From the NCBI RefSeq assembly GCF_900564145.1, contig NZ_UOOB01000001.1, positions 3,350,754 through 3,414,753 on the forward strand: DNA of 64,000 nucleotides, read 5' to 3'. Positions 16,551 through 25,548 of the stretch are shown in pieces. Origin of the DNA: Comamonas sp. lk. GTDB taxonomy: Bacteria > Pseudomonadota > Gammaproteobacteria > Burkholderiales > Burkholderiaceae_C. The position numbers and the translations under genes were made by a program. The notes beneath the pieces are model-generated. The model saw only the letters and a list, made by a program, of their open reading frames with translations, was not told where the DNA came from and made no database searches. The stretch's first letter is position 1, and each line of letters begins with the position of its first letter.

Positions 16551-17245
16551 GTGCGGGGCGTGGTCGGAGGCGGGGTGCGCGTGCTATCCCAGACATCGTC
16601 CATCAGCATGTCGGTCAGCGGCGCACGGCTGGCCCATTTTTCCTGCTGCAGCATGGGCTGGGCGTAATACGCATCCACCGGACCCAGGCACAGCACGCCC
16701 AGCGGATGTGCGCCCTGGGGCATTTGCAGCAAAGCGGCCAGAGCCTGGGGATCGAAAATCGACACCCAGCCCATGCCCAGCCCTTCGGCACGCGCGGCCA
16801 GCCACAGGTTTTGAATGGCGCAGGCCGTGCTGGCAATGTCCATCTCGGGCAGGGTGCGGCGACCGAAAATATGCGCCTCGCGCCCCGGCGGCATGGCCAC
16901 CACCAGCACCTCAGCGGCATCCAGCACGCCCTGCACCTTGAGCTTCATGAAATCTTCTTCGCGCTCGCCCAGGGCTCGGGCGGTGAGCACGCGCTCCTGC
17001 TCCACCAGCGCATGAATGGAGCGGCGCAGCTCCAGGCTTTTCACGCGAATAAAGCGCCATGGTTGCATAAACCCCACGCTGGGCGCGTGGTGGGCGGCGC
17101 GCAACAGCCGCAGCAAGACCTCTTCCTCCACCACACCTCCCGCAAAGTGGCGCATATCGCGGCGCTCGTAAATGGCGCGATAGACGGCGGCACGCTCGGC
17201 CTCGGTGAAGGGCGTGGCGGGAATGGTGGCTTGGGGATCAGTCAT
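16547..17245 (-). CDS. bluB: 5,6-dimethylbenzimidazole synthase
   Basis: 232 residues from ATG 17245 (MTDPQATIP). A nitroreductase-fold flavoenzyme that fragments FMNH2 with oxygen to make DMB, the lower ligand of B12. Seen are YERRDMRHFAGG at ~27-38, APSVGFMQPWRFIRV, the MDIASTACAIQNLWLAARAEGLGMGWVSIF core and LCLGPVDAYY. The position between cobO and cbiB supports BluB over a generic nitroreductase. It shows that the organism can make its own DMB under aerobic conditions. 36 bp separate it from cobO; the stop overlaps the cbiB start. Confidence 0.95.
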   Translation of the reverse strand: MTDPQATIPATPFTEAERAAVYRAIYERRDMRHFAGGVVEEEVLLRLLRAAHHAPSVGFMQPWRFIRVKSLELRRSIHALVEQERVLTARALGEREEDFMKLKVQGVLDAAEVLVVAMPPGREAHIFGRRTLPEMDIASTACAIQNLWLAARAEGLGMGWVSIFDPQALAALLQMPQGAHPLGVLCLGPVDAYYAQPMLQQEKWASRAPLTDMLMDDVWDSTRTPPPTTPRT

Positions 17246-17281
17246 AAGCTTATTGTCGCGCCGATGCAGGCGGCGAATCAC

Positions 17282-17851
17282 TCAATCTTCGATGCCGCGC
17301 TGCGCGGGAATACCCGCTTGAAACGCGTGCTTGATCAGCTTCATCTCGGTCACCGTATCGGCAATTTCTATGACTTCCTGGGGGCAGCGGCGGCCGGTCA
17401 GGCAGACATGCACATGCTTGGGGCGGGCCTGCAAAGTCTCCAGCACCTCGGCCAGCGGCAGCCAGCCGTAGATCAGCGGATAGGTGATCTCGTCTAGCAC
17501 CACCAGAAAATGCTCTCCGCCCAAAATCACGGCCTTGGCTTTTTCCCAGCCTTCGCGGGCCAGCTCGGCCGAGTGGTCCAGATCGCGGCTCTTCCAGCTG
17601 AAGCCGTCACCCAGACCTTCGATGGGCATGCCCACCTGCTCGGCCAGACGGTGTTCGCCAAAGCGGGCCGTGGGCACTTTCATGAACTGAAAGACTTTGA
17701 CGGCCTTGCCCCGGCCCGTGGCGCGGAAAGCCAGGCCGAACGCGGCCGTGCTCTTGCCCTTGCCGTCGCCGGTGTTGACGATGATCAGACCGCGGCGCTC
17801 GCCCTCGGGCTTTTCATAGGGCTTTTCGGTAGGAGGTGCTTCAATTTGCAT
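17282..17851 (-). CDS. cobO: cob(I)yrinic acid a,c-diamide adenosyltransferase
   Basis: 189 residues from ATG 17851 (MQIEAPPTEK). A CobA/CobO/BtuR-type ATP:corrinoid adenosyltransferase: P-loop NTGDGKGKSTAAFG at ~27-40, then VKVFQFMK, GDGFSWKSRD, VVLDEITYPLIYGW and LTGRRCPQE. It makes the Co-adenosyl bond after reduction of imported or newly made corrinoid. It lies 34 bp after btuD and 36 bp before bluB in the operon. Confidence 0.97.
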   Translation of the reverse strand: MQIEAPPTEKPYEKPEGERRGLIIVNTGDGKGKSTAAFGLAFRATGRGKAVKVFQFMKVPTARFGEHRLAEQVGMPIEGLGDGFSWKSRDLDHSAELAREGWEKAKAVILGGEHFLVVLDEITYPLIYGWLPLAEVLETLQARPKHVHVCLTGRRCPQEVIEIADTVTEMKLIKHAFQAGIPAQRGIED

Positions 17852-17885
17852 GGTGTCTTGTACCCGTCCAGCTTGCGCTGCAGGT

Positions 17886-18743
17886 TTAATGAATGGGGTT
17901 AATCGAAGGGGCGGAAAAAGCAGGGTTCGCTGGCGGGATATGGGGCAGAGCCAGCCACATGCCGTCCAGCTGGCGCACGCGAATACGCTGATCAAACACT
18001 TGCTCCAGCGCCGTATGGGTGGCAGGGTCGGTGCAAGCGCCGTGGTGGCTGACCAGGCCCTCGCTCATGATCACCAGATCGTCGGCCTGCAGCGCGAATG
18101 AAAGTTCGTGCAGCACACTGATCACGGTCTTGCCCTGGCCGACCAGATCGCGCACGGTCAGCATCCAGTCCGTCTGATGCGGCGGATCAAGATTGGCCAG
18201 CGGCTCGTCCATCAGCAGCACCTGAGCTTCGACCGCCAACGCCCGCGCCAGCAGCACGCGCTGGCGCTCGCCGCCCGAAAGATTGCCCACGCTGCGCGTG
18301 CGCCAATCCCAGGCGTGGGTCTGGCGCAAGGCCTGCTCCACGGCCGCCTTGTCGGCAGCGTCCGGCGCGGCCAGCCAGCCTTGGTGCGGCAAGCGCCCCA
18401 GCATGACCACGTCATACACCGCCATGTCTGCCGCCACGGGTTGGTTCTGGCCCAGCCATGAAAGCAGCTGCGCCCTTTGGCGCGCCGGCCATTGCTGCAG
18501 CCGGCGATTGAGCAGATCGATCTCGCCGGACTGCCGGTGGTTGCTGCCGCCCATATCGGCCAGAGCCCGCAGCAGCGTGGATTTGCCGGCACCGTTGGGG
18601 CCCACAATCGCCGTCCAGCGGCCGGCCGGGATCTGCAGGTCCACGCCGCGCAGCACCGCTCTGTCACCCAAGGTGACGCACAGTTGGCGGGTAGTCAGCG
18701 CAGCAGCGGCTCCAGTCATATCGGTACGGTAATCGGCGCTCAT
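17886..18743 (-). CDS. btuD: cobalamin/corrinoid ABC transporter ATP-binding protein
   Basis: 285 residues from ATG 18743, which overlaps the btuC stop as ATGA. Complete ATPase: Walker A GPNGAGKST, Q-loop region LLSWLGQNQPVA, signature LSGGERQRV, Walker B VLLMDEPLANLDP, and the switch histidine in SVLHELS. It is of the FecE/BtuD class that serves FecCD-type permeases. With btuF, btuC and btuB it forms the corrinoid uptake system of this locus. Confidence 0.94.
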   Translation of the reverse strand: MSADYRTDMTGAAAALTTRQLCVTLGDRAVLRGVDLQIPAGRWTAIVGPNGAGKSTLLRALADMGGSNHRQSGEIDLLNRRLQQWPARQRAQLLSWLGQNQPVAADMAVYDVVMLGRLPHQGWLAAPDAADKAAVEQALRQTHAWDWRTRSVGNLSGGERQRVLLARALAVEAQVLLMDEPLANLDPPHQTDWMLTVRDLVGQGKTVISVLHELSFALQADDLVIMSEGLVSHHGACTDPATHTALEQVFDQRIRVRQLDGMWLALPHIPPANPAFSAPSINPIH

Positions 18744-19795
18744 ACCCCCTCCCCGCTTTGCAAGGCCGAACGGCGATGCATCAACCACAGCAGATAGCTG
18801 CCGCCCAGCACGGCCGTGAGCACGCCCACAGGCAGCTCCTGAGGTGCAATCAGCCAGCGCGCCAGCAAATCGGCGGCCAGCAGCAGCACGGCGCCCATCA
18901 GGCTGCTGAGTACCAGCAGCCAGCGGTGCAGTGCGCGCACCATGGAGCGCACCAGATGCGGCGACGCCAGCCCCACAAAGGCGATCAGCCCGGTCTGGGC
19001 CACGGCCGTGCCGGTGGCCAGCGCCAGCAGCACGATCAGCAACGCGCGCAGCGGCGCCAGCGGCAAGCCCAAGCTGTGCGCCGTGGCCTCACCCAGCGCC
19101 AAGCCATCGAGCACCCGGCTCAGGCACCAGGCCAGCAACAACGCCAGCGCCAGCACGCAAAACATGAGCGCGCAGGCATTCCAGCCCACAAAAGCGGTGC
19201 TGCCCAGCATGAAAGATTGCATGGCCTGCATGATGTCGGGGTTCATCAGCAGCACCAGCGAAGCCACGGCGCCCAGCACCACACCCACCACCACACCGGC
19301 CAGCAGCAGGCGCATGGTGTTGTGCACGCCCTTGGCCAGCACCAGGGTCAGCATGACGGCCGCCGTCGCGCCCATGAAGGCCGCACCCGTCACGCCCCAG
19401 CGTGCCAGCCCGGCCAGAGCAAAAGGCGAGACACCCAAGGCCGCCATGGCCAGCGCCACACCCAGCGAAGCCCCGGACGCGCTACCCAGCAGATAGGGAT
19501 CGGCCAGCGGATTGCGAAACACGCCTTGCGCAATCGAGCCGGCCAGGCCCAGCAAAGCGCCGGCCAGCAAGGCACCGGCGGTGCGCGGCAAGCGGATATC
19601 GGTGACGATCTTCCAGGCCAGCGGGTCTTCATAGGCCTTCCACAGACTCTCCCAGCCCGTGCTGCCAATGCCTGCACCCAGCGCACCCAGCACGGCGCAA
19701 AGCAGCAGCAGGCACAAGGCCAGCCCGGGTGCCGCCATGCCGCGCTGAGGCGAACGCCCCAGTGAACAGCCTGGTCCACGCAAGGCAGACTTCAT
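18740..19795 (-). CDS. btuC: cobalamin/corrinoid ABC transporter permease (FecCD family)
   Basis: 351 residues from ATG 19795 (MKSALRGPG). Around ten hydrophobic helices, with the family segments RLPRTAGALLAGALLGLAGS, FRNPLADPYLLGSASGASLG and the coupling segment GLIAFVGLASPHLVR. It forms the inner-membrane channel for corrinoids. It is overlapped at both ends by its neighbours (btuF stop, btuD start), a tight translational coupling. Confidence 0.94.
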   Translation of the reverse strand: MKSALRGPGCSLGRSPQRGMAAPGLALCLLLLCAVLGALGAGIGSTGWESLWKAYEDPLAWKIVTDIRLPRTAGALLAGALLGLAGSIAQGVFRNPLADPYLLGSASGASLGVALAMAALGVSPFALAGLARWGVTGAAFMGATAAVMLTLVLAKGVHNTMRLLLAGVVVGVVLGAVASLVLLMNPDIMQAMQSFMLGSTAFVGWNACALMFCVLALALLLAWCLSRVLDGLALGEATAHSLGLPLAPLRALLIVLLALATGTAVAQTGLIAFVGLASPHLVRSMVRALHRWLLVLSSLMGAVLLLAADLLARWLIAPQELPVGVLTAVLGGSYLLWLMHRRSALQSGEGV

Positions 19796-20754
19796 TTCTG
19801 CGAGCCCGCAGATGCAGCCGGTGGCACCGTCTTGGCCACCGTCTGCAGGCATTGGGCCAGCAACTGCGCGGCTTCGGCAATGCGCGGGCCGGGGCGCACC
19901 AGCACATCGGCCTGCGCGGCCGTAAAGCGGCAGACGCTGCCCTGTTGGACGGCACGCATCTGGGCCCAGCCCGGATACTCGGGCACATTGCTCTTCCAGC
20001 TGCGCTCGCTGGCCATCAGCACGTCAGGGTCGGCGCGCACCACAAACTCGGGGTTGATGCGCGGAAACGGGCCCAGTTTGGCATCGACGATATTGCGCAT
20101 ATGCAGCCGGGTCAGCGTCTCGCCGATAAACGATGTCTCACCGGCCGCAAACGGGCCACGGCTGGCTTCGAAATACACACGCTTGCCGCGCATGGATTCA
20201 GGCACGCTGGCGGCAGCGCGGGCCACCTCGGCCTCAGTCTTGGCCCATAGCCGCTCGGCGCCCAGCGCTGGATCGATCTGCAGCAGGGCCCCGATTTTTT
20301 GCAGTACCAGATGCGCCTCGGCATAGGTGCGGGGCTCCAGCGCCACGACTTTGAGGCCTAGCGCCTCCAGACGCGTCGCGGAGCGCGAAGCCATGGAGAT
20401 CAGCACCAGATCGGGCTTGAGCGCAAAAATGCTTTCGATATTCGGGTCCAGCCCGCCGCCGACCACGGGCACGGTCTTCACATGTGCAGGCCAGTTGGAA
20501 TAGCGATCCACGCCCACCAGACGCTGGCAGCCATCGAGGGCGCACAGGGTTTCGGTCAGCGAGGGCAGCAGACTCACAATGCGCTGCGGCGATTTGGGCA
20601 GCCGCACGGTCACGCCGCGCGCATCGGTCACCTGCAAGGCGGTATCTGCAGCGCTTGCCGATGGGGCTGCGCCCGCACCCAGCACGCAGGCAAGCAGAGC
20701 TGGCATCAGCCGTGCTGCAAGCCAGCCGCTGTTTGGCTTTCTCGGCAAGCTCAT
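19792..20754 (-). CDS. btuF: corrinoid-binding periplasmic protein
   Basis: 320 residues from ATG 20754 (MSLPRKPNSG). A signal peptide ends near SASAA, followed by a class III binding-protein fold: GVTVRLPKSPQRIVSLLPSLTETLCALDG, LVGVDRYSNWP, GGGLDPNIESIFALKPDLVL, then the long helix and VRADPDVLMASERSW in the second lobe. The operon context (B12 riboswitch, btuB, btuC, btuD) gives the ligand; by sequence alone a siderophore or haem ligand could not be excluded. Start overlaps the end of cobU by 4 bp. Confidence 0.93.
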   Translation of the reverse strand: MSLPRKPNSGWLAARLMPALLACVLGAGAAPSASAADTALQVTDARGVTVRLPKSPQRIVSLLPSLTETLCALDGCQRLVGVDRYSNWPAHVKTVPVVGGGLDPNIESIFALKPDLVLISMASRSATRLEALGLKVVALEPRTYAEAHLVLQKIGALLQIDPALGAERLWAKTEAEVARAAASVPESMRGKRVYFEASRGPFAAGETSFIGETLTRLHMRNIVDAKLGPFPRINPEFVVRADPDVLMASERSWKSNVPEYPGWAQMRAVQQGSVCRFTAAQADVLVRPGPRIAEAAQLLAQCLQTVAKTVPPAASAGSQK

Positions 20755-21356
20755 GGCTGAGGGCCTTTCACGGCCATGGGCAGGCCGGCGCACATAAAGG
20801 TCACGGTTTCACAATGCGCTGCCACCTGCTGGTTAAGCACGCCCAGCGCATCCACAAAGGCCCGCACCTCGGCGCCCATGGGAATCACGCCCAGGCCGAT
20901 CTCGTTGCCGACCAGAATCACCGGGCCTTTGGCCGCTTCAAGCTCTATCAAAAAGTGAGCTATCTGCGCATTCCAGTCCTGGGCCTGAGCCTTGCTTGAC
21001 TGAGATTCCTCAGCTTCGGCAGGCATCAGCCAGTTGGTCAGCCACAGCGTCAGGCAGTCGATGACCAGCATGCGCTGCGGTGCGCTGTGCTCGGCCAGCA
21101 CGCGGGCCAGTTCGCGAGGTTCCTCCAGTGTGGTCATGCCCGGCACCCGTTCGGCGCGGTCGCGCTGGTGACGGGCAATGCGTTCGCGCATTTCCGCATC
21201 CCAGGGCTGGCCAGTGGCCACCAGCACGGCCTCACGCCCGCTGGCGCCCGCCAACCACTGACGCGCCAGCAGCTCGGCGCGGCGGGATTTGCCACTTTTC
21301 TGGCCGCCCATCAGCAGCTGGCTGCGGGGCATGGCAATGGTGCAGGACTGACTCAT
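20751..21356 (-). CDS. cobU: bifunctional adenosylcobinamide kinase / guanylyltransferase
   Basis: 201 residues from ATG 21356 (MSQSCTIAMP). It phosphorylates adenosylcobinamide and transfers GMP to it. The P-loop reads GGQKSGKSRRAE (residues ~17-28), with ARHQRDRAERVPGM (the H-x-x-R-R region), DCLTLWLTNWL and the VGNEIGLGVIPMG motif. Also called CobP. Its presence allows salvage of cobinamide as well as the final de novo steps. 11 bp after cobB. Confidence 0.96.
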   Translation of the reverse strand: MSQSCTIAMPRSQLLMGGQKSGKSRRAELLARQWLAGASGREAVLVATGQPWDAEMRERIARHQRDRAERVPGMTTLEEPRELARVLAEHSAPQRMLVIDCLTLWLTNWLMPAEAEESQSSKAQAQDWNAQIAHFLIELEAAKGPVILVGNEIGLGVIPMGAEVRAFVDALGVLNQQVAAHCETVTFMCAGLPMAVKGPQP

Positions 21357-21367
21357 GATTTCAATAC

Positions 21368-22798
21368 TCAAACTTTGGCGCCCAGCCACTCGGCAATCAG
21401 CCGGGGAGCCGAAGCAAACCAGGCGTGGAAATAGCTGGCATGCACGCTGCCATGGCGGTACACGGCCTCACCGCGATCGGCCTGCACGGCCGTGCGCGGG
21501 CGACTGGTACGCGCCACCTGCTGCATGGCGGTCTCCAGCCGGCTGTAGTGAAACGTGTGGCCGCGCATGACGGTTTCATCGATTTGCAGCTGCTGCATGC
21601 CCAGGCCGGCCAGGCGCTTTTGCATGATGACCTTGCCAGGCAGCAAGTTCCACAGCTCCTGCTCGGCACCATCATGGCCGACCACCGACTGGCACAGGGC
21701 AAGCATACCGCCGCATTCTGCCCAGACGGGCTTGGCCGCCGCCAGGTGCTGCGCAAGACTTTGGCGCAGGCCGGTGTTGCCGGCCAGGGTTTTGGCATGC
21801 AGCTCGGGATAGCCGCCGGGCAGCCACAGCGCATCGCAGGCGGGCAAATCATCACCGGCCAGCGGAGAGAAAAATACCAGCTGCGCCCCCATGGCGCGCA
21901 GACAGTCCAGGTTGGCCGGGTAGATAAAGGCAAAGGCGGCATCGCGCGCCACGGCAATCGTGCGGCCTTGCAACCAGGGTTGCAAAGCCGGCGCAGCAGC
22001 GTCAGCAGGTTCGGGAGCCGAAAACTCCACTGCCCAGTCTTGCCAGCTGCCGCTCACAGAATCGCCGGTTTCGTCCGCATGCCATGGTCGTTGACCCAGA
22101 GGAATTTGCGCCAGGGCATCGGCCGCCGCATCCAGGCGCTGCAGCGCATCCTGAAGCTCGTGCGCAGCCACCAGGCCCAGATGCCGCTCGGGCAACAGCG
22201 CCGCGCCTTTGACATGGCCTGTGGCGCCCAGGCTGATGGCAGCCAACGCGCCCTGCCACAGCTCGGGCTCGCGCAGGCCCTGGCGCAGCAAATCGGCATG
22301 GTGGCTGGTCGCCACGCGGTTGGCCATGAAACCCGCCCAGCGCAAGCCGCTTTGATAGTGTTGCAATCCATAGGCCAGCGCGCCGAACGTGCCGGCCATG
22401 GCTGACGCATCGACCACTGCCAGCATGGGCAGACCCAGCAGTCGCGCCAGATCTGCCGCGCTGGGGCTGCCGTCAAACAAGCCCATCACGCCTTCGATGA
22501 GGATGAGATCGGCCTCCTGCGCCGCAGCGTGCAGTCGTGCCCGCACATCGGCCTCACCCGTCATCCACAAATCCAGTGAGTGCACGGGCGCACCCGTGGC
22601 CAGTTCATGCCAGTACGGGTCCAGAAAATCCGGCCCGCATTTGAACACCCTGACCTTGCGGCCCTGGCGCGCATGCAAACGTGCCAGGGCCGCAGTCAGC
22701 GTGGTCTTGCCCTGGCCGGAGGCCGGGGCAGTGATCAGCAAGGCAGGACAGCGCACAGGCTGGCCTGCCGCATCAGACGAGGAGGTGGTGCTCAGCAT
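21368..22798 (-). CDS. cobB: cobyrinate (hydrogenobyrinate) a,c-diamide synthase
   Basis: 476 residues. ATP- and glutamine-dependent amidation of the a and c carboxylates of the corrin ring. The N-terminal domain has TAPASGQGKTTLTAALARLH and FKCGPDFLDPYWH; the C-terminal glutaminase-like domain has LPGGYPELH and the nucleophile in AECGGMLALC. It is the second gene of the riboswitch-controlled unit, 28 bp after btuB. The enzyme acts on a nearly finished corrin ring, but no ring-building gene is in the window. Confidence 0.96.
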   Translation of the reverse strand: MLSTTSSSDAAGQPVRCPALLITAPASGQGKTTLTAALARLHARQGRKVRVFKCGPDFLDPYWHELATGAPVHSLDLWMTGEADVRARLHAAAQEADLILIEGVMGLFDGSPSAADLARLLGLPMLAVVDASAMAGTFGALAYGLQHYQSGLRWAGFMANRVATSHHADLLRQGLREPELWQGALAAISLGATGHVKGAALLPERHLGLVAAHELQDALQRLDAAADALAQIPLGQRPWHADETGDSVSGSWQDWAVEFSAPEPADAAAPALQPWLQGRTIAVARDAAFAFIYPANLDCLRAMGAQLVFFSPLAGDDLPACDALWLPGGYPELHAKTLAGNTGLRQSLAQHLAAAKPVWAECGGMLALCQSVVGHDGAEQELWNLLPGKVIMQKRLAGLGMQQLQIDETVMRGHTFHYSRLETAMQQVARTSRPRTAVQADRGEAVYRHGSVHASYFHAWFASAPRLIAEWLGAKV

Positions 22799-22826
22799 AT
22801 GAAAGCGATAAGGGCTGCAAGCCCGC

Positions 22827-24746
22827 TCAATTGGCCGTCCACTTCACGCCCACATAGCCGCTGCGGCCCTCTGTGGCGTAGGTGCGGGCCAGCTCATAGC
22901 GCTTGTCGGTCAAATTGTTGATGCGTGCCACCAGGCTCCAGTTGCGTGTCAGCTCTTTTTGAGCCGTCAGATGCCACAAGGTGTAGCCGCCAAGCTCGAA
23001 CTTGTTGGCAGCATCGTCAAAGCGCTTGCCCGATGTCTGCATCTGCGCACCCAGTCTCCAGCCTGCCACCAGGGTGTCGGCCGAAAGACTGGCATGGCGC
23101 TTGGAGCGACGTGCCAGCTGCAAGTCCTTGTCCGTATCGCGCGGATTCTGGAAGTCCACCGAGCCCTGCAGATTCACCACACCCACGCGGGTGGTGGCGG
23201 CCAGGGTAATGCCTTCATAGCGGGCATTGGCCACGTTGGCATAGCAGCCGCCGAAGGGACCGTTATTGCCCGGGCATGCACCGGTATTGCTCACATAGTT
23301 GATGAGGTTCGAGAGATTGTTGCGATAGACCGTGGCCGAGAAACTATTGCTTCCCTTGCCCCATTTCAGGCCCAGCTCCACATTGCGCCCCTTCTCAGGC
23401 TGCAGCGAGGAATCCCCATACATGCTGAAGCGCTGGTACAGCGTGGGTGCGCGGAAAGCCGTGCCCGCCGATGCCGTGGCTCGCCAGTGGGGCATGAACT
23501 CATAGCCATAGGCGGCACTGCCCGTGGTGTTGCCGCCAAACTCGCTGTCGCGGTCATGGCGGGCATTGAGCTGCAGCGTGTGCTTGCCGGCACGCAGACC
23601 GTAGCCCAGAGCCAGGGCGTTTTGCGAACGCGTGCGGTCGATATTGCCGTTGACCAAGCTGTCCTCACGACGCTCCAACGCTGCAGTCAGGGTGGAGACG
23701 CCCAGCTTCCATTCGTTCTGGAACAGATAGTTATGCAAGCGCGTGTCGGTTTCATAGACCGAGGGCTTGGTGGCGTAGTAATCGCGCGACTGCGTGTATT
23801 GCAAACGGGTGCTGTAAACATCGCTCCACTTGGCTTGCCAGTTCAGACCCAGGGTTTGCATCTTGTTGATGCTGCGATCATCGGCAATAGGAGCACTCTT
23901 TGATATGGTCGCGTCATAACCGGAATTGACGTAACTTTCCAGCGCCGTGGCCTCCACGCGCTGGTTGGGCGAGATCTGGTAGCCAATGCGGGCATTGAAG
24001 GCATTGTTGCGGTAGCCGTCCGCATCGGGATTGAAGCCCGCCGATGTCTTGGCGTTAAAGCCGTTGCTGCTGGCATGAGATGCACCCAGGCTGTAATCCC
24101 AGCCATTGAGGCCGCCGCTGATGCCGGTCTGCGCCGTCACCGTGCCGCGGCTGCCCCAGCCCAGGCCGATATAGGGCTTGGGCTTGCCCTCGCCCCGCTT
24201 GGTGAAAATCTGCACCACGCCGCCAATCGCATCCGAACCATAGACGGCAGCCGCCGGGCCGCGCAGCACTTCAATGCGCTCAATGGAGTCGAGTGGAATG
24301 TTCTGCCAGGAAGCTCCGCCGGTCGATTGGGAATCGACGCGCACGCCGTCGATATAGACCGCCGTAAAACGGGTCTCGGCTCCGCGCAAATAAACGCTGG
24401 TGGAGGCACCAGGGCCGCCATTGCGCACCATCTCGATGCCGGGTAGACGCGACAGTACATCGGCCACGCCAGCCGCACCACTGGTTTCAATGGTCTCGCG
24501 GTCCACGATGGACATATCCGCCACCAGATCGGACAGCGGCTGCTCGATACGGTTGGCCGTCACCACCGTCTCGGCCATGGCAGCGGTATCGGCCAAGGCG
24601 ATTTGCTGAGCCAGCACAGGTGCAGACAACATGCAGCTGATGGCCGCAGCCACCAGGGAAGGACGGTGAAAAATGGAAGCCGTGCTGGCGTGCACGTGCG
24701 AGGCCACGGATGCAGTCTTGCATCGGGGTTGGTGTTGCGAACTCAT
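22827..24746 (-). CDS. btuB: TonB-dependent vitamin B12 receptor
   Basis: 639 residues from ATG 24746 (MSSQHQPRCK); the frame continues upstream into the riboswitch without conservation. A signal-like hydrophobic segment ends near SAPVLAQQ. The TonB-box region ETVVTANR is followed by the plug domain (GVADVLSRLPGIEMVRNGG, YIDGVRVDSQ, RIEVLRGPAAAVYGSDAIGGVVQIFTK) and a 22-strand-type barrel with the closing repeat ELARTYATEGRSGYVGVKW. Unusually the last residue is Asn, not the aromatic that usually ends outer-membrane barrels. It is the first gene after the cobalamin riboswitch, which fixes B12 or another corrinoid as cargo. Confidence 0.96.
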   Translation of the reverse strand: MSSQHQPRCKTASVASHVHASTASIFHRPSLVAAAISCMLSAPVLAQQIALADTAAMAETVVTANRIEQPLSDLVADMSIVDRETIETSGAAGVADVLSRLPGIEMVRNGGPGASTSVYLRGAETRFTAVYIDGVRVDSQSTGGASWQNIPLDSIERIEVLRGPAAAVYGSDAIGGVVQIFTKRGEGKPKPYIGLGWGSRGTVTAQTGISGGLNGWDYSLGASHASSNGFNAKTSAGFNPDADGYRNNAFNARIGYQISPNQRVEATALESYVNSGYDATISKSAPIADDRSINKMQTLGLNWQAKWSDVYSTRLQYTQSRDYYATKPSVYETDTRLHNYLFQNEWKLGVSTLTAALERREDSLVNGNIDRTRSQNALALGYGLRAGKHTLQLNARHDRDSEFGGNTTGSAAYGYEFMPHWRATASAGTAFRAPTLYQRFSMYGDSSLQPEKGRNVELGLKWGKGSNSFSATVYRNNLSNLINYVSNTGACPGNNGPFGGCYANVANARYEGITLAATTRVGVVNLQGSVDFQNPRDTDKDLQLARRSKRHASLSADTLVAGWRLGAQMQTSGKRFDDAANKFELGGYTLWHLTAQKELTRNWSLVARINNLTDKRYELARTYATEGRSGYVGVKWTAN

Positions 24747-24839
24747 GGGAAGCGACAAAACAATAGATACCCGGCGCCAACCTCCCCGTTGGCAATTGGG
24801 AAAAAGACGTGCCCACAGCTGAAGGCAGACAATCCACAT

Positions 24840-25020
24840 CGTTGGCCGGTATCCGGGCTAAGCGAAACGTCCTTTTGCGAGCCTTCCCAGCACGCGCAGC
24901 GCCAGTGGCAAAGATGAAAAGGAGATGCCATGCATCTATTCGCTGACCGTTGCGGGGGCAGCGCAGGCACGGATCGCACCGCTTTGCGGCTTCACCTCCC
25001 TGCTTCCCGTTGAACTGGGG
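24840..25020 (-). promoter_or_regulatory. cobalamin (adenosylcobalamin) riboswitch
   Basis: Read on the minus strand, the region upstream of btuB has the class hallmarks in order. These are ACGGGAAGCAGGGAGGTGAA (the GGGAA and GGTG-AA elements), GCCGC, a variable stem, CCCCCGCAACGG at about 24947-24958, and the B12-box core GCCACTGG at 24902-24909. A GGGAAGG and a GGCCGG-containing closing stem follow. High B12 should shut down btuB and, by read-through, the cob operon. Borders are approximate. Confidence 0.93.
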
Positions 25021-25295
25021 TCGCAGAAAGCAACTCCGAGCACCAACAGCGGCGCATTCTAATTAGTTTTGGCCGCAAGACCTCCTTCAATCAGAGTACC
25101 CCGTTGACGATTATTTACTATATAAATGAGCTTGGCGCTTTATGTGCCTGAGTTGCACGCTACGATTTTGGTAGAGGAAAATCTCCAACCGAGAAAGCAT
25201 GCGCGCGTGTTTCCGGGTGCACTTAGCTTGCATCCGCCTTTCATGCACAAAGTCTCTCGGATTTCTGCACTTATTTACGGACTGCAAGACCTACA
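25021..25295. other. intergenic region with divergent promoters
   Basis: About 275 bp between the riboswitch leader (minus) and the ZapB-like gene (plus). It is AT-rich around 25095-25130 and probably holds both promoters. The short open frame at 25126-25311 lacks a ribosome site and is not called. Confidence 0.5.
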
Positions 25296-25517
25296 ATGTC
25301 CGAGTCTATGACCCCCCAGACTTCTCTTGACCTCATTGCCGAGCGGGTAGAACGTTTAATGGTGCGCCACGAAGAACTTCAGCGCACCAACACCCTGCTG
25401 ACCGAGCAAGTTGCCGCCCTGACCCAAGAGCGCGACTCTCTGCGCCTGCGCCTGCAAGCTGCACGCGCACGTGTGGACGCGCTGATCGAACGCCTGCCCG
25501 CCAACCAGGGCGAGTGA
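25296..25517 (+). CDS. small coiled-coil protein upstream of zapA (TIGR02449-like, ZapB-like)
   Basis: 73 residues; ATG 25296 or in-frame ATG 25308. Almost the whole chain is an amphipathic coiled coil: LDLIAERVERLMVRHEELQRTNTLLTEQVAALTQERDSL-type heptads, then a basic ALIERLP end. The place immediately before zapA and the 6S RNA gene is the standard one for the small TIGR02449 family, which is thought to be ZapB-like in cell division. The role is inferred from neighbours and coiled-coil build. Confidence 0.85.
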   Translation: MSESMTPQTSLDLIAERVERLMVRHEELQRTNTLLTEQVAALTQERDSLRLRLQAARARVDALIERLPANQGE

Positions 25518-25548
25518 TTCCCCAGACATTGCCACCAGACGCCCGCCC

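Noticed and set aside
25126..25311. 61-codon frame before the ZapB-like gene
   Set aside because: No ribosome site, odd composition, and overlaps the start of the recognised gene.
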